A stretch of DNA of 64,000 nt. Source: a bacterium (GTDB taxonomy: Bacteria; Patescibacteriota; Saccharimonadia; Saccharimonadales; UBA4665). The DNA lies in NCBI GenBank assembly GCA_021803105.1, contig JAJZMC010000001.1, forward strand, positions 42,640 through 106,639. Direction: 5' to 3'. Positions within the stretch are counted from its first letter, which is position 1; every line of letters begins with the position of its first letter. This document shows positions 8,944-18,240 of this stretch, piece after piece. Both the position numbers and the translations under genes were made by a program. The notes under the pieces are model-generated. The model searched no databases and was not told the DNA's origin. It worked only from the letters and a program-made list of their open reading frames with translations.

Positions 8944-10662
8944 ATGAAAAATAAAAAAAACAAACTGAGGTCTATTTTTACTGAAAAACGATCTTTTATT
9001 TTACTTATTTCTCTAATACCTATCTTTGTATACATTAATAGATTTCTGATACCTGACTATAGCTTTGATACTCTTTTTTATCATTTGTTCAACGGTGTCA
9101 GGGGAGCCCAAAATTATCTTTGGCCATTTTCTTCACACGAGTTTTATCCAATTGGGTTTGGAACCATATCCCCTATTTATGATTCTATGCTGTATTTATC
9201 TCGCCTGGCGCTTGGATATAGGTTGGGCACAGTATTGGATCTCGTAGCATATATTGGAATAATTTGGGTAACCTATAAACTAATGGTTCGAGTAGTTAAT
9301 TTTAGAGTAAAAATTTCACCAATACTAAAGTTTATATTTTTCCTTAACTCAGTCATTGTTACTGAATTACTTTTTCAGCTAGCAACACAATATGTGGATG
9401 TGATCAACGCTTTCTTTATTCTATTAGCTATCTACATATTTATAGTCTTTATCGATACCCGTAAGATTGTTTATCTGTGGCTTGCATCAATTATTATCGG
9501 TATGGCTTTTTTGGGTAAAGCAACGAATGCTATATATGTAATACCTTTTTATGTTGTTGCGATTATTGACATACTACCAACAAAGTATAAAAGTTGGAAA
9601 TATAAGATTGGAATATTAGCTTTAGTTGGTGTTATTGTTTCAGCTCCGACTTTAATCTATGGATACTATAATTTTGTTCTTTCTGGAAATCCGATTTTTC
9701 CAATATATAACAATATTTTTCATTCACTATATTCTGCACCCATAAGTTTTTCGGCTAAACAAGGTGGTGCTGGAGGACAAACTTTCCTCCAAATAATTTT
9801 TTGGCCGATTGCATCATTTTGGCACGCAGCTGGATTAGCTGAACCGCATACTATATTCAATGATTGGAAGCTAGGTATTTATTGGTTGATTTCTATAGCG
9901 CTATTTATACCTGTTTTGTGGAAAAAATTAACTAAAATTGAACGATATTTAATTATATTCTTCTTTCTATCAACCGAGATATGGAGTTTTCTGTTTGGTA
10001 TTATGCGATACGCAATTGCTGACGAAATAATTGGTGGTGTTATTTTGTTAATATTCTTCATTAGAGTTTCCATATTGTTTGGAAAGAAAGTATATCTTTT
10101 AGCTATACCGCTAGTACTGCTAATGGTAATTGATAACTACAGGATAGTTAATTTTAATCTAAAATATGATATGAGTTGGCGACCAAATCTTATACATAAT
10201 ACTAGTTTATATTTGTCTCAAAAGAGTAATCTTTTTAATAATAATCTAAACTATCCAGTAGACGTTAGTAATGCAATTAATAATAGTCAGATATTTCTAG
10301 ATTGTGTTCATCAGTCTTCTGGTCTTATTGCTCTAAGCGGTTATGCGTCAAAACCAGTACTTAATATTGAAAGTGAACCACCTACTGAAGCTGTAACAGG
10401 AGAGATTCAATACAGAGAGATTTCTGCCAAGAAAATTTTTAATATATATCATCAAAATATATTAACGTTTACTACATTTGCTATTACTAAGGGACTTGAT
10501 GTTGAGTATCAAGCATGTTTACAGAATTTGTCAGTCATGGGGGGTACAGTAGTGAGAATTATTCCTCTCAATTCGTTTTTAGGATACTCTAGCGAGAAAC
10601 CAGTAGTTATAATTGGTAAAATAAATCTAACTTCTTATATTAACTCTTTGGTTCAACCTTAA
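8944..10662 (+). CDS. Polytopic membrane protein, GT-C-like glycosyltransferase
   Basis: 572 residues with about ten hydrophobic helices between 15 and 400 and a mostly soluble C-terminal part. The N-terminal loop contains DYSFDTLFYH, matching the place of the acidic catalytic residue in the first loop of GT-C enzymes, which use polyprenyl-phosphate sugars. Its position inside the glycan locus supports a role in sugar transfer at the membrane outer face. No close family is recognised. It is transcribed alone, divergent from the fusion glycosyltransferase. Confidence 0.55.
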   Translation: MKNKKNKLRSIFTEKRSFILLISLIPIFVYINRFLIPDYSFDTLFYHLFNGVRGAQNYLWPFSSHEFYPIGFGTISPIYDSMLYLSRLALGYRLGTVLDLVAYIGIIWVTYKLMVRVVNFRVKISPILKFIFFLNSVIVTELLFQLATQYVDVINAFFILLAIYIFIVFIDTRKIVYLWLASIIIGMAFLGKATNAIYVIPFYVVAIIDILPTKYKSWKYKIGILALVGVIVSAPTLIYGYYNFVLSGNPIFPIYNNIFHSLYSAPISFSAKQGGAGGQTFLQIIFWPIASFWHAAGLAEPHTIFNDWKLGIYWLISIALFIPVLWKKLTKIERYLIIFFFLSTEIWSFLFGIMRYAIADEIIGGVILLIFFIRVSILFGKKVYLLAIPLVLLMVIDNYRIVNFNLKYDMSWRPNLIHNTSLYLSQKSNLFNNNLNYPVDVSNAINNSQIFLDCVHQSSGLIALSGYASKPVLNIESEPPTEAVTGEIQYREISAKKIFNIYHQNILTFTTFAITKGLDVEYQACLQNLSVMGGTVVRIIPLNSFLGYSSEKPVVIIGKINLTSYINSLVQP

Positions 10663-10663
10663 A

Positions 10664-10700
10664 TTGATTTAATAATAATTATTTTATTATTAAGCTTTTA
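10664..10700. terminator. A+T-rich inverted repeat between convergent genes
   Basis: A near-perfect palindrome made of TTAATAATAA and TTATTATTAA around an A+T centre sits between the convergent ends of the GT-C-like gene and the SMR-like gene. It could serve as a weak bidirectional terminator. Base composition alone could produce such a palindrome here. Confidence 0.35.
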
Positions 10701-10710
10701 ATCTTTGTAA

Positions 10711-11064
10711 TCATTTTTTAAGGTTAAGAAATACAATACCACTGATTATTAATAATATTCCTATAATCTTTAGAGTTGTAAATACTTCTCTAAAAATAAA
10801 AAATGAAGCAGTAAATATGACAATATAAACAAAAGCAGTAGTAAGTGGAATAATATAACCTAGATTATATTTTGAGACCAGATATACATATATAAGAAAA
10901 CTAAAACCATATAACATTACACCAACAATAGTATAGAGAGTTATATTAAAATGAAGTTTATTATCTAAGTAGCTAATAGGGGGACTGGTTTTAGCGCCTA
11001 ATTTTAGTACTATTAATGCCAGCGAAGTTGTAAGAACATACAAACCTATTATTATTTTTGACAT
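10711..11064 (-). CDS. Small four-helix EamA/SMR-like transporter
   Basis: 117 residues with four hydrophobic helices (about 2-20, 36-60, 67-92, 97-115), the size and layout of EmrE-type small multidrug proteins and of ArnE/ArnF-like lipid-sugar flippases. The pattern IPLTTAFVYIVIF and the terminal IIGILLIISGIVFL are typical of the superfamily. It follows a GT4 gene by 21 bases on the same strand. Inference: in this context it may flip a polyprenyl-linked monosaccharide that GT-C enzymes use, not export drugs. Confidence 0.65.
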   Translation of the reverse strand: MSKIIIGLYVLTTSLALIVLKLGAKTSPPISYLDNKLHFNITLYTIVGVMLYGFSFLIYVYLVSKYNLGYIIPLTTAFVYIVIFTASFFIFREVFTTLKIIGILLIISGIVFLNLKK

Positions 11065-11085
11065 TAATATTATTGTACAAAGAAA

Positions 11086-12312
11086 TTAACTAAAGATAAA
11101 ATCAAATAACCTATTTAACAGAATATTTCTTTCGAAATGTTTTAAATGATAATTTTTAGCTCGTGTGCCCATTATTTTTCTTTTTTCTAATGATAGATTA
11201 TATATAGTCTTAATATTTTTAGCCATTACTAATGAATCTTCGGTTGGACCAACAAGTCCACATTTAATCTTATTATTTATTAATTTTTGCACTTCACCGT
11301 CCATAGCTAAAACAATAGGTTTACCTGCTGCAAGATAAGACATTACTTTAGCAGGTATTGTAGCTTCTAAGAGGTTACTTTTTACTAAACATCCTATGAG
11401 AATATCAGCTATAGCAGTATATTTTGGTATGTCATTAATAGGTTTTTGCCCTTCAAAGTAAAATATATTATTAAGATTCGCTTTTTTAACTTCATTTTTA
11501 AGCCAATTGCGTGACATACCATCACCAACAATTATCCAGTTAATATTATTAATTCCATCATTTTTAAGATTTTTTGCAGCTTGAATAATAGTATTAAAAG
11601 ATTGGGCAGGACTAATATTACCTGTATATAATATATTGAAACTATGTTTAAATTTATTAGAAATCTTTTTGTCAAATTTCTCAACTTCATATATTTTTTC
11701 ACAAGCTTGAGGTATGATAATAATTTTTTCTTTTGGGATTTTAGTTATTTTAGTTAGGTGATCTTTCATAGTACTGGATAAAACTACTAATTTATCTACA
11801 TGTCGATAGTGCCAATGAGAAATTTTAGTAATTAATTTTTTAAAGAAAGGGTTATTAATATTAATTACAGAATATAGATTTTCGGGCCATAGGTCTAAGA
11901 CATACATAGTTGTTTCTGTTTTTTTTATTTTTCCAATAATAATACCGACAAAAGACATCATGACAGGAGATGTTTGAAATAGAAAAATTTTATTATATTT
12001 TTTCGTTAATAATAAAGGTATGTGAAATAGGCTGGCAATAGGGAAAGAAATATAATTTAAAAATATCCTGATATTTGTATTATTTCCTCTAGGAATTTCA
12101 AAAACTCTTTTGATTGACACATTATTGTGTGATTCTTTTCTTCTTCGAAAATAAGAATAACCTTTGAAAAAAAATCCAGTTGGATAATTGGGCAATCCAC
12201 ACAATACATCAACATCACAGCCTTTTTCAATAAAGAAATCAGTGATATCATTGATACGAAATGATTCTGGCCAAAAATGTTGACTAACTACTAGAATTTT
12301 CTTTTTTGCCAT
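11086..12312 (-). CDS. GT4 glycosyltransferase (WbuB-like)
   Basis: 408 residues from the ATG at 12312, which gives the family-like start MAKKKILVVSQHFWPE. An ATG 15 bases upstream is in frame and possible. N-terminal GT-B domain with LPNYPTGFFFKGYSY, and C-terminal domain with ILYTGNISPAQSF, IVGDGMSRNWL and ATIPAKVMSYLAAGKPIVLAMDGE. Known: WbuB-type enzymes transfer a second, often amino, sugar such as FucNAc to the lipid-linked precursor. That fits the divergent nucleotide-sugar genes next to it, which may make an N-acetylated 6-deoxy sugar. Confidence 0.8.
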   Translation of the reverse strand: MAKKKILVVSQHFWPESFRINDITDFFIEKGCDVDVLCGLPNYPTGFFFKGYSYFRRRKESHNNVSIKRVFEIPRGNNTNIRIFLNYISFPIASLFHIPLLLTKKYNKIFLFQTSPVMMSFVGIIIGKIKKTETTMYVLDLWPENLYSVININNPFFKKLITKISHWHYRHVDKLVVLSSTMKDHLTKITKIPKEKIIIIPQACEKIYEVEKFDKKISNKFKHSFNILYTGNISPAQSFNTIIQAAKNLKNDGINNINWIIVGDGMSRNWLKNEVKKANLNNIFYFEGQKPINDIPKYTAIADILIGCLVKSNLLEATIPAKVMSYLAAGKPIVLAMDGEVQKLINNKIKCGLVGPTEDSLVMAKNIKTIYNLSLEKRKIMGTRAKNYHLKHFERNILLNRLFDFIFS

Positions 12313-12438
12313 GACATTTAAAAACATCCCATTTATAAGTTATAGTAACATCACTTATTAATGTTAAACAATATAAAAAGAGTATTGATGTGATGATTAA
12401 CCTATGTAATAATTAACGCCATAATAGGAGTAAATATT
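12313..12438. promoter_or_regulatory. Divergent promoter region between GT4 and nucleotide-sugar genes
   Basis: 126 bases between two divergent units. No single strong promoter pair stands out by eye. On the plus strand a ribosome site AGGAG at 12426-12430 lies 8 bases before the GTG start at 12439 and decides that start. Confidence 0.4.
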
Positions 12439-13395
12439 GTGAAAGTATTAATTGTTGGTGGTGCAGGTTATATTGGTGGTGCATTAACCGATATTTTATT
12501 AAAAACTAAACATGAGATTAAGGTATATGATGCGCTTTTATTTGAAGAATCTTATCTAAAGGACGTTCCTTTTGTATTTGGCGATGTTCGCAACAAGGAT
12601 TTACTAAAAGAACAACTTAAATGGGCGGATGCAGTAGTTTGGTTTGCAGCTTTAGTGGGCGACGGTGCGTGTGCAATTAATCCTGAAATTTCGATTGAAT
12701 TAAATCAAGGAATGGTTAAGTGGTTAGCCAATAATTTTGATGGTCGTATTGTATTCATGTCAACTTGCTCAGTTTACGGTGAAAATGATAGTGTTCTTGA
12801 CGAGCAGGCACCTACAAATCCTCTATCCGTATATGCTGTCACAAAACTAGCAGCAGAGAAGTACTTGAAAGATAAGAACGCGATTATATTTCGTTTAGGT
12901 ACGATCTTTGGACTTGGAGATAGTTATGCTCGAATTAGACTGGACCTAGTTCTAAACACATTGACCACTAAAGCAATAATTGATCATAAATTTACGGTCT
13001 TTGGAGGAGATCAGTGGAGACCGCTCTTGCACGTAAGAGATGCTGCACAGGCAGTTGCCGATAACATCGACACTTCTCATACGGGTATTTACAATCTACA
13101 CCAAGAAAATGTAAAGATTATTGATCTGGCTAGAGAAGTAGAAAAACAAGTTCCTAATCTTGAAATGGAAATTGTGGATATTAAATTTCAAGATGCGCGT
13201 AATTACAAAGTTAGTAGCGATAAAGCTAGAAAAATCCTTAGTTTTAAGCCTAAATATACTGCTGATGATGGTATTAAGGAAGTTAAGAAACTTATTGAAG
13301 AACATCGTATCAGAGATGTTAATAATCCAAGGTATTCTAATCAGAATTTTTTGACAATGTTTAATACTCATCATTATTTTTCTGAGGATAAATAA
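12439..13395 (+). CDS. NAD-dependent sugar-nucleotide epimerase (SDR)
   Basis: 318 residues, GTG start after a good AGGAG. GGAGYIG is at residues 7-13; STCSVYGE and YAVTKLAAEKYL carry the catalytic Ser and Tyr-x3-Lys; GGDQWRPLLHVRDAAQAV is the substrate-side motif seen in WcaG/GalE-like enzymes. It is the first of four plus-strand genes with almost no gaps. Its stop overlaps the start of the following cupin by one base. Inference: first step of a dedicated nucleotide-sugar pathway. Confidence 0.8.
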   Translation: MKVLIVGGAGYIGGALTDILLKTKHEIKVYDALLFEESYLKDVPFVFGDVRNKDLLKEQLKWADAVVWFAALVGDGACAINPEISIELNQGMVKWLANNFDGRIVFMSTCSVYGENDSVLDEQAPTNPLSVYAVTKLAAEKYLKDKNAIIFRLGTIFGLGDSYARIRLDLVLNTLTTKAIIDHKFTVFGGDQWRPLLHVRDAAQAVADNIDTSHTGIYNLHQENVKIIDLAREVEKQVPNLEMEIVDIKFQDARNYKVSSDKARKILSFKPKYTADDGIKEVKKLIEEHRIRDVNNPRYSNQNFLTMFNTHHYFSEDK

Positions 13396-13850
13396 TGAAA
13401 AAAAATGCATTTTTGGAACCAACGTTATTTGAAGGGGGACTTGCAGTTGATGATCGTGGACAGGTATCGTTTATTAATGGTTTTGATTTTCTTGGTGTAA
13501 AGAGATTTTATATGGTATCTAATCATGTTCAGGGTTTTGTGAGAGCTTGGCATGCACACAAAAAGGAAGCAAAGTATGTATTGGTTGTAAAAGGTGCTGC
13601 TGTTGTGGGTGCGGTAAAAATTGATGATTGGAAAAAACCATCAAAAGATAGTGAAGTAAAGCGTTATGTCTTGAGCGAAAAAAATCCAAAAATTCTTTAT
13701 ATTCCAGCTGGTTATGCTAATGGTTTTATGTCGCTGACACAGGATGCACAATTAATGTTCTTTTCAACATCTACTATTGAAGAGTCTTTGGGTGATGATA
13801 TTCGTTTTAGTGCAAGGTATTGGGATATCTGGACGGCTGAAGAAAGATAA
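13395..13850 (+). CDS. RmlC-like cupin sugar epimerase/isomerase
   Basis: 151 residues forming a single cupin: FYMVSNHVQGFVRAWHAHKKE contains the His-bearing strand, and YIPAGYANGFMSL is the second cupin motif. It is shorter than the rhamnose-pathway RmlC proteins of this window (194-195) and only distantly related, so it probably works on a different keto-sugar. Family members include dTDP-4-keto-sugar 3,5-epimerases and ketoisomerases of the FdtA/WxcM type. It lies between an SDR epimerase and an SDR reductase. Confidence 0.75.
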   Translation: MKKNAFLEPTLFEGGLAVDDRGQVSFINGFDFLGVKRFYMVSNHVQGFVRAWHAHKKEAKYVLVVKGAAVVGAVKIDDWKKPSKDSEVKRYVLSEKNPKILYIPAGYANGFMSLTQDAQLMFFSTSTIEESLGDDIRFSARYWDIWTAEER

Positions 13851-13876
13851 TAAATTTGTTTGAATAGGAGGTAGCA

Positions 13877-14809
13877 ATGTTAACTAATAAATCCAAAGTA
13901 GTAATTTTGGGTACCACGGGAATGCTCGGTTCAATTATTCTAGATTTATTTACTAAGAATGATGATTTTGATCTTATCGCAACATATCGTAATGAAACTG
14001 ATGCAGAAAAACTTAAAGATACCTATGGCGTAGTTGATTTTCGAGTACTCGATGTTGAAAATACGTCAGTTGAGAACATTAAAGAAGTTGTTGCTGATGC
14101 TAAATGGGTGGTTAATGCAATTGGTGTGATTAAGCCATATATTCATGACGATAATGTTGAAGAAAGTGAACGAGCAATTCGGATAAATAGTTTGTTTCCA
14201 TACAACCTCGGAAAAGCTACATCAGAAACTGACGCCAAAGTATTACAAATAGCAACTGATTGTGTCTATTCGGGTAATAAAGGGCAATATATAGAATCTG
14301 ATGCTCATGATGCATTGGATGTGTATGGAAAAACAAAAAGCCTTGGAGAGACATATTTAGATAACATGCTTCATCTTCGTTGCTCAATTGTAGGCCCTGA
14401 GCTTAAAGCGCATTTATCGCTCTTGGATTGGTTCCTGAGCCAAGATAACAATGCAGAAGTGAATGGTTATACGAATCATCAATGGAATGGTATTACAACA
14501 CTACATTTTGCAAGAATTATACGGGGTATAATCAAAGAAGATATTAATATAAATCATATTCAACATATTGTTCCAGGTAATTTAATTTCAAAAGCCAATT
14601 TATTAAAGAACTTTGCTAAGGAATTTGGTCGGGACGACATAACTATTAACTCCGTTGAGGCGCCAAAAATAATTGATCGAACATTGGCAACTACTAACAA
14701 TAAATTAAATTGCGAAATCTGGAAAGCTGCTGGCTATAGTACACCACCAACGATTGAACAAATGATTGCTGAGCTTGCAGATTATGACTTCGCAAAGAAA
14801 ATTATTTAA
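13877..14809 (+). CDS. RmlD-like SDR sugar-nucleotide reductase
   Basis: 310 residues, preceded by a strong AGGAGG site. GTTGMLGS is the nucleotide-binding glycine motif; ATDCVYSGNKGQYIE and YGKTKSLGE match the RmlD family Ser and Tyr-x3-Lys motifs, and the C-terminus carries the NGYTNHQWNGITTLHFARI substrate pattern. Known: related reductases (FnlB, CapF) act with a dehydratase and a WecB-like epimerase in UDP-N-acetyl-L-fucosamine synthesis. The adjacent WecB-like gene, 2 bases downstream, makes that reading attractive here. Confidence 0.75.
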   Translation: MLTNKSKVVILGTTGMLGSIILDLFTKNDDFDLIATYRNETDAEKLKDTYGVVDFRVLDVENTSVENIKEVVADAKWVVNAIGVIKPYIHDDNVEESERAIRINSLFPYNLGKATSETDAKVLQIATDCVYSGNKGQYIESDAHDALDVYGKTKSLGETYLDNMLHLRCSIVGPELKAHLSLLDWFLSQDNNAEVNGYTNHQWNGITTLHFARIIRGIIKEDININHIQHIVPGNLISKANLLKNFAKEFGRDDITINSVEAPKIIDRTLATTNNKLNCEIWKAAGYSTPPTIEQMIAELADYDFAKKII

Positions 14810-14811
14810 CT

Positions 14812-15891
14812 ATGAAGGTTATAACTATACTGGGTACCCGTCCTGAGCTCATTAGGCTCTGTCTAATTGTTAAAAAACTTGATGAGTTATGTGATCATGT
14901 ACTAATACATACTGGTCAAAATTATGATCAAAATTTAAACGATATTTTTATAACACAGCTTGGTATAAGAAAGCCAGACTATTACTTAGACGCGAAAGGT
15001 GCGTTTGGCGAGCAGGCGGGTATTATTTTAACTAAACTTGAAAAAATTATTAACGAGGAAAAGCCAGATGCTTTTTTGGTACTTGGCGACACTAACAGTA
15101 GCCTCGGAGCGATTATGGCAAAGCGCTACGGGGTGCGTGTTTTTCATATGGAAGCAGGCAATCGTTGTTATGACGATCGAGTTCCAGAAGAAAATAATCG
15201 ACGTATTATTGATAGTCAGAGTGATATACTGCTTCCTTATTCAGAACGTAGCAGGGCAAACTTGATAAGAGAAGGAGTAGCTGGGGAACGAATATATGTT
15301 ACAGGTAATCCAATCAAAGAAGTTCTTGATCATTTTATGCCACAAATAGATGGTAGTGATATTATGAAAAAACTTGCTGTAGAAAAAGGTAAGTTTTTTC
15401 TCATGACGTTACATCGTGCCGAGAACGTTGACCCTGATGAAAGACTGGCAAAATTCGTTAAAGCATTCAACGCTATTTACGAAAAATATAAAATACCTAT
15501 GATATGGAGTGTACATCCACGCACTAGAAAAAGGTTAAGCGAATATTCAGCCTTAAAGATTAAAGAAGATATTAAGCTTGTTGATCCTCTGGGTTTGTTC
15601 GAATTTAATAATTTACAAAAAAATGCATTTTGTGTATTGAGTGATAGTGGAACTGCACAGGAAGAATGTTCGTTATTTAGAATTCCTACAGTTACACTCA
15701 GGGATGTAACTGAGCGTCCAGAAACCCTTGAAGTTGGCAGTAATTTTTTATCTGGCTGTGAGCCAGATAATATTCTTAGGGGTGTAAATATTGTAACTAC
15801 GAGTAAAAATGATTGGAAGCCACCAAAGGATTATTTAGTGAAAAATGTTAGCGATATTGTAGTTAAAATTATTTTAAGTTATTGGCGTTAG
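14812..15891 (+). CDS. wecB: UDP-N-acetylglucosamine 2-epimerase (non-hydrolysing), WecB/CapG/FnlC type
   Basis: 359 residues. GTRPELIRL at the start, HTGQNYD, LVLGDTNSS, HMEAGNRCYDDRVPEE, TLHRAENVD and SDSGTAQEE follow the order known for non-hydrolysing 2-epimerases. The enzyme inverts C2 of a UDP-2-acetamido sugar. Placed last in the four-gene module, it probably performs the final epimerisation to UDP-FucNAc or a similar product, although ManNAc formation is possible. It ends 35 bases before the convergent LhgO-like gene. Confidence 0.9.
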   Translation: MKVITILGTRPELIRLCLIVKKLDELCDHVLIHTGQNYDQNLNDIFITQLGIRKPDYYLDAKGAFGEQAGIILTKLEKIINEEKPDAFLVLGDTNSSLGAIMAKRYGVRVFHMEAGNRCYDDRVPEENNRRIIDSQSDILLPYSERSRANLIREGVAGERIYVTGNPIKEVLDHFMPQIDGSDIMKKLAVEKGKFFLMTLHRAENVDPDERLAKFVKAFNAIYEKYKIPMIWSVHPRTRKRLSEYSALKIKEDIKLVDPLGLFEFNNLQKNAFCVLSDSGTAQEECSLFRIPTVTLRDVTERPETLEVGSNFLSGCEPDNILRGVNIVTTSKNDWKPPKDYLVKNVSDIVVKIILSYWR

Positions 15892-15926
15892 ATACTGTTA
15901 GTTTTCTTATCAATAATTTAATTAAA

Positions 15927-17144
15927 TCAGAGTTTATTTATTGCTTGGTGAGCGAGGTATCTACCGAATGGTAATGAGCATGTTAAACCTGGACTAACAG
16001 CATTTAATACATGTATTGATTGTGATGTTTCTCGAACAAGAATATCGTCTATTAAATTACCATTTCGATCAACTAATTGAGCACGGTTACCTGCGTAAGA
16101 TCGAATAAAACTATTTTCTGTAAGCTCTGGAATTAATTGTATTGCTTCTTTAGCGATAGCTTTAATTAATATAGATTTTTTAATTTCTTGTTGTAATAAT
16201 TTTTGGAATTCTGGACGTGCCATCATTTTATAGAATCCTGGCCAACCTAATGTTTTACTAAGACGTCCTCCTTTAAAACTACCAAATGTGTAAGCTTCGC
16301 GACCAAAAGCCAGCATAGCACCTGGTCCTACGATAACTCTGCCGTCGGTTCTCTTTGAAAGATGAATTCCAAGAAATGGAAAATTAAGATCAGGCGTAGC
16401 GTAAACATGACTGTTAACCATATGAGTTAGTTGTGGGATTAATTCAGCGTAATATCCTCTAAAAGGAATAATTCGTATGTCATCAGCTATGTCATCAGCT
16501 AATTCGTCGGCATATAATCCAGCAGCATTAATTACTACTTTTGACAAAAAAATGCCTTTTTCGGTCTTAGTGGTAACAATATTCCCTTGTTCTTTAATTG
16601 AGAGAACTTTATTGTTATAGAAAATTTTTGCACCAAGTGAACTTGTATCATTAGCAAGAGATTTTACATAAGAATATGAATCAATTGAAGCTCCGTTTAT
16701 AGCTTGTAGAGCCTGTATGCCACGAACGCGTGGTTCAACATATTTTATTTCATCCTGACCTAATATTTTTACAGGAGTTTTATTAGCAATTCCTCTTTTT
16801 TCTAGTTCGTTAATAACAGTAGTGTCAGATTCAGTTTGAGCTATTATTAAAATCCCATCTTCTTTTATAGGTACTCCTTTTTCTTGACAATATTCACGTA
16901 GTTCTTGGTTGCCTTTTACGCAGTACTGAGCTTTTAATGATCCTGGCTTAAGATTGTAACCAGCATGAATTACACCAGAATTTCTTCCACTTTGATGCAT
17001 AGCTGGTCCTGATTCTTTTTCAATAATTGCAACTTTTATTTTTTCTTTGGCTAAGTGGTAAGCAGTGCTAATACCAATAGCACCCGAGCCAATTACTATG
17101 GCATCAAACAATATTTGTTGAGATTCATTGGTTCTTGGTTGCAT
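15927..17144 (-). CDS. lhgO: L-2-hydroxyglutarate oxidase family FAD protein
   Basis: 405 residues. Dinucleotide-binding GSGAIGISTAYHLA near residue 18, then HQSGRNSGVIHAGYNLKPGS, the hallmark of LhgO/YgaF, VINAAGLYADELAD, and a C-terminal FAD motif near NAVSPGLTCSLPFG. Known: LhgO oxidises L-2-hydroxyglutarate and passes electrons to quinone. It sits at the end of the rhamnose operon, 6 bases after the DUF2304-like gene. Inference: in a CPR organism with few central pathways, the real substrate may be another hydroxy acid or a sugar derivative. Confidence 0.85.
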   Translation of the reverse strand: MQPRTNESQQILFDAIVIGSGAIGISTAYHLAKEKIKVAIIEKESGPAMHQSGRNSGVIHAGYNLKPGSLKAQYCVKGNQELREYCQEKGVPIKEDGILIIAQTESDTTVINELEKRGIANKTPVKILGQDEIKYVEPRVRGIQALQAINGASIDSYSYVKSLANDTSSLGAKIFYNNKVLSIKEQGNIVTTKTEKGIFLSKVVINAAGLYADELADDIADDIRIIPFRGYYAELIPQLTHMVNSHVYATPDLNFPFLGIHLSKRTDGRVIVGPGAMLAFGREAYTFGSFKGGRLSKTLGWPGFYKMMARPEFQKLLQQEIKKSILIKAIAKEAIQLIPELTENSFIRSYAGNRAQLVDRNGNLIDDILVRETSQSIHVLNAVSPGLTCSLPFGRYLAHQAINKL

Positions 17145-17150
17145 TTTAAT

Positions 17151-17525
17151 TTATTTTTCCTGGTTATTTCCATTATCTTTTGATAGTTGAATAGATAATT
17201 CTCGATGCATATCTTGAAAACGTTTATCCATAAGTTCTAATTTTAACCGTGATCGATTTGCCATAAAAAGAACTAATATAATCCCAGTAATTTCTATTAC
17301 ATCAAATAAACTCAGTGGCTCAGTTTGAGTTAAATGATTAGAAAATAAAAATTCATAAATATATTTAGTTAGTATAATTCCAGTAAAAATAATTAACCAT
17401 ATAAATATCTGAAAAATAAATTTTTTTCGTTTTACTTTTTTGGTTTTATAATCTATCAAAGCATTTAATAAACCTGCAAAAACTATAGGTGCATTTAATA
17501 GGATAAGGATTAAATATCTACTCAT
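17151..17525 (-). CDS. DUF2304-like small membrane protein
   Basis: 124 residues with three hydrophobic helices (about 2-20, 36-55, 71-90) followed by a charged amphipathic tail. The size, topology and position immediately after a DPM1-like GT2 match DUF2304 proteins, which commonly partner polyprenyl-phosphate sugar synthases. It overlaps the GT2 gene by 8 bases. Inference: membrane partner of that transferase. Confidence 0.6.
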   Translation of the reverse strand: MSRYLILILLNAPIVFAGLLNALIDYKTKKVKRKKFIFQIFIWLIIFTGIILTKYIYEFLFSNHLTQTEPLSLFDVIEITGIILVLFMANRSRLKLELMDKRFQDMHRELSIQLSKDNGNNQEK

Positions 17526-18240
17526 TAAATAACTCCATAATTCTTCTTTTTAACAAGGTTTTAATAATATTAAAGGCATTCCAGTTATTTTGACCTTTAG
17601 ATTTTGAATAATCTGTATAAATTGTTGTAATTGGAAATTCACTAATATTTAATTTGAGTTGATTAGCTCGCCATAACATCTCTGAACAATATTCGTAACC
17701 ATTTGTTTTCCATTTTAAATCCGATAGAGCAGTTTTGGAAAATATTCTTAATCCTGACTGAGAATCAGTGACTTTAACACCAAATAATAAGTAAGTTATA
17801 AACGAAAGACCTTTATTACCTATTTTTTTAGAACTAGACATATCATTTTTACTCAGTAGTCTACTACCTATTAGTAAGTCAAATGAATTATTGATTAATA
17901 TATTGATACCATTTAATACATCTTTTGGGTCATGTTGACCGTCCCCATCTAATGTTGCTGCCAAATCAAAATTTTTTTGCAAAGCATAACTTAAACCTGT
18001 AGCAGTTGATCCACCACTACCAATATTGATAATATGCTTTATAACTTTCGCTCCTGCCCGTTCAGCCAGTATTGCAGTTTTATCACTAGAACCATCATCC
18101 ACTACAATAATCTTATAGTTAAATGATTGATTTTGAAAAACATTAATCAGACTCTTTATAACTTTAGAAATCATTTTTTCTTCGTTATAAGCTGGAATAA
18201 TTATGGCTATAGTTTTAAGTTGATTATTCATGTTAGGCAA
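17518..18240 (-). CDS. GT2 glycosyltransferase, DPM1/polyprenyl-phosphate sugar synthase-like
   Basis: 240 residues, all soluble. [18 protein letters not shown] at the N-terminus, [13 protein letters not shown], and [11 protein letters not shown] (the DxD metal site) are standard for dolichol-phosphate-mannose synthase-like GT2 proteins, with a later SGLRIFSK. It would load a sugar onto a polyprenyl phosphate for later use by GT-C enzymes such as the one at 8944. It overlaps rmlA by 8 bases and the DUF2304-like gene by 8. Confidence 0.85.
   Translation of the reverse strand: MPNMNNQLKTIAIIIPAYNEEKMISKVIKSLINVFQNQSFNYKIIVVDDGSSDKTAILAERAGAKVIKHIINIGSGGSTATGLSYALQKNFDLAATLDGDGQHDPKDVLNGINILINNSFDLLIGSRLLSKNDMSSSKKIGNKGLSFITYLLFGVKVTDSQSGLRIFSKTALSDLKWKTNGYEYCSEMLWRANQLKLNISEFPITTIYTDYSKSKGQNNWNAFNIIKTLLKRRIMELFNE

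Noticed and set aside
13096..13422. 108-codon minus-strand ORF across the epimerase/cupin junction
   Set aside because: Antisense to two well-supported genes and Phe/Ile/Asn-rich as expected of A+T-rich antisense.
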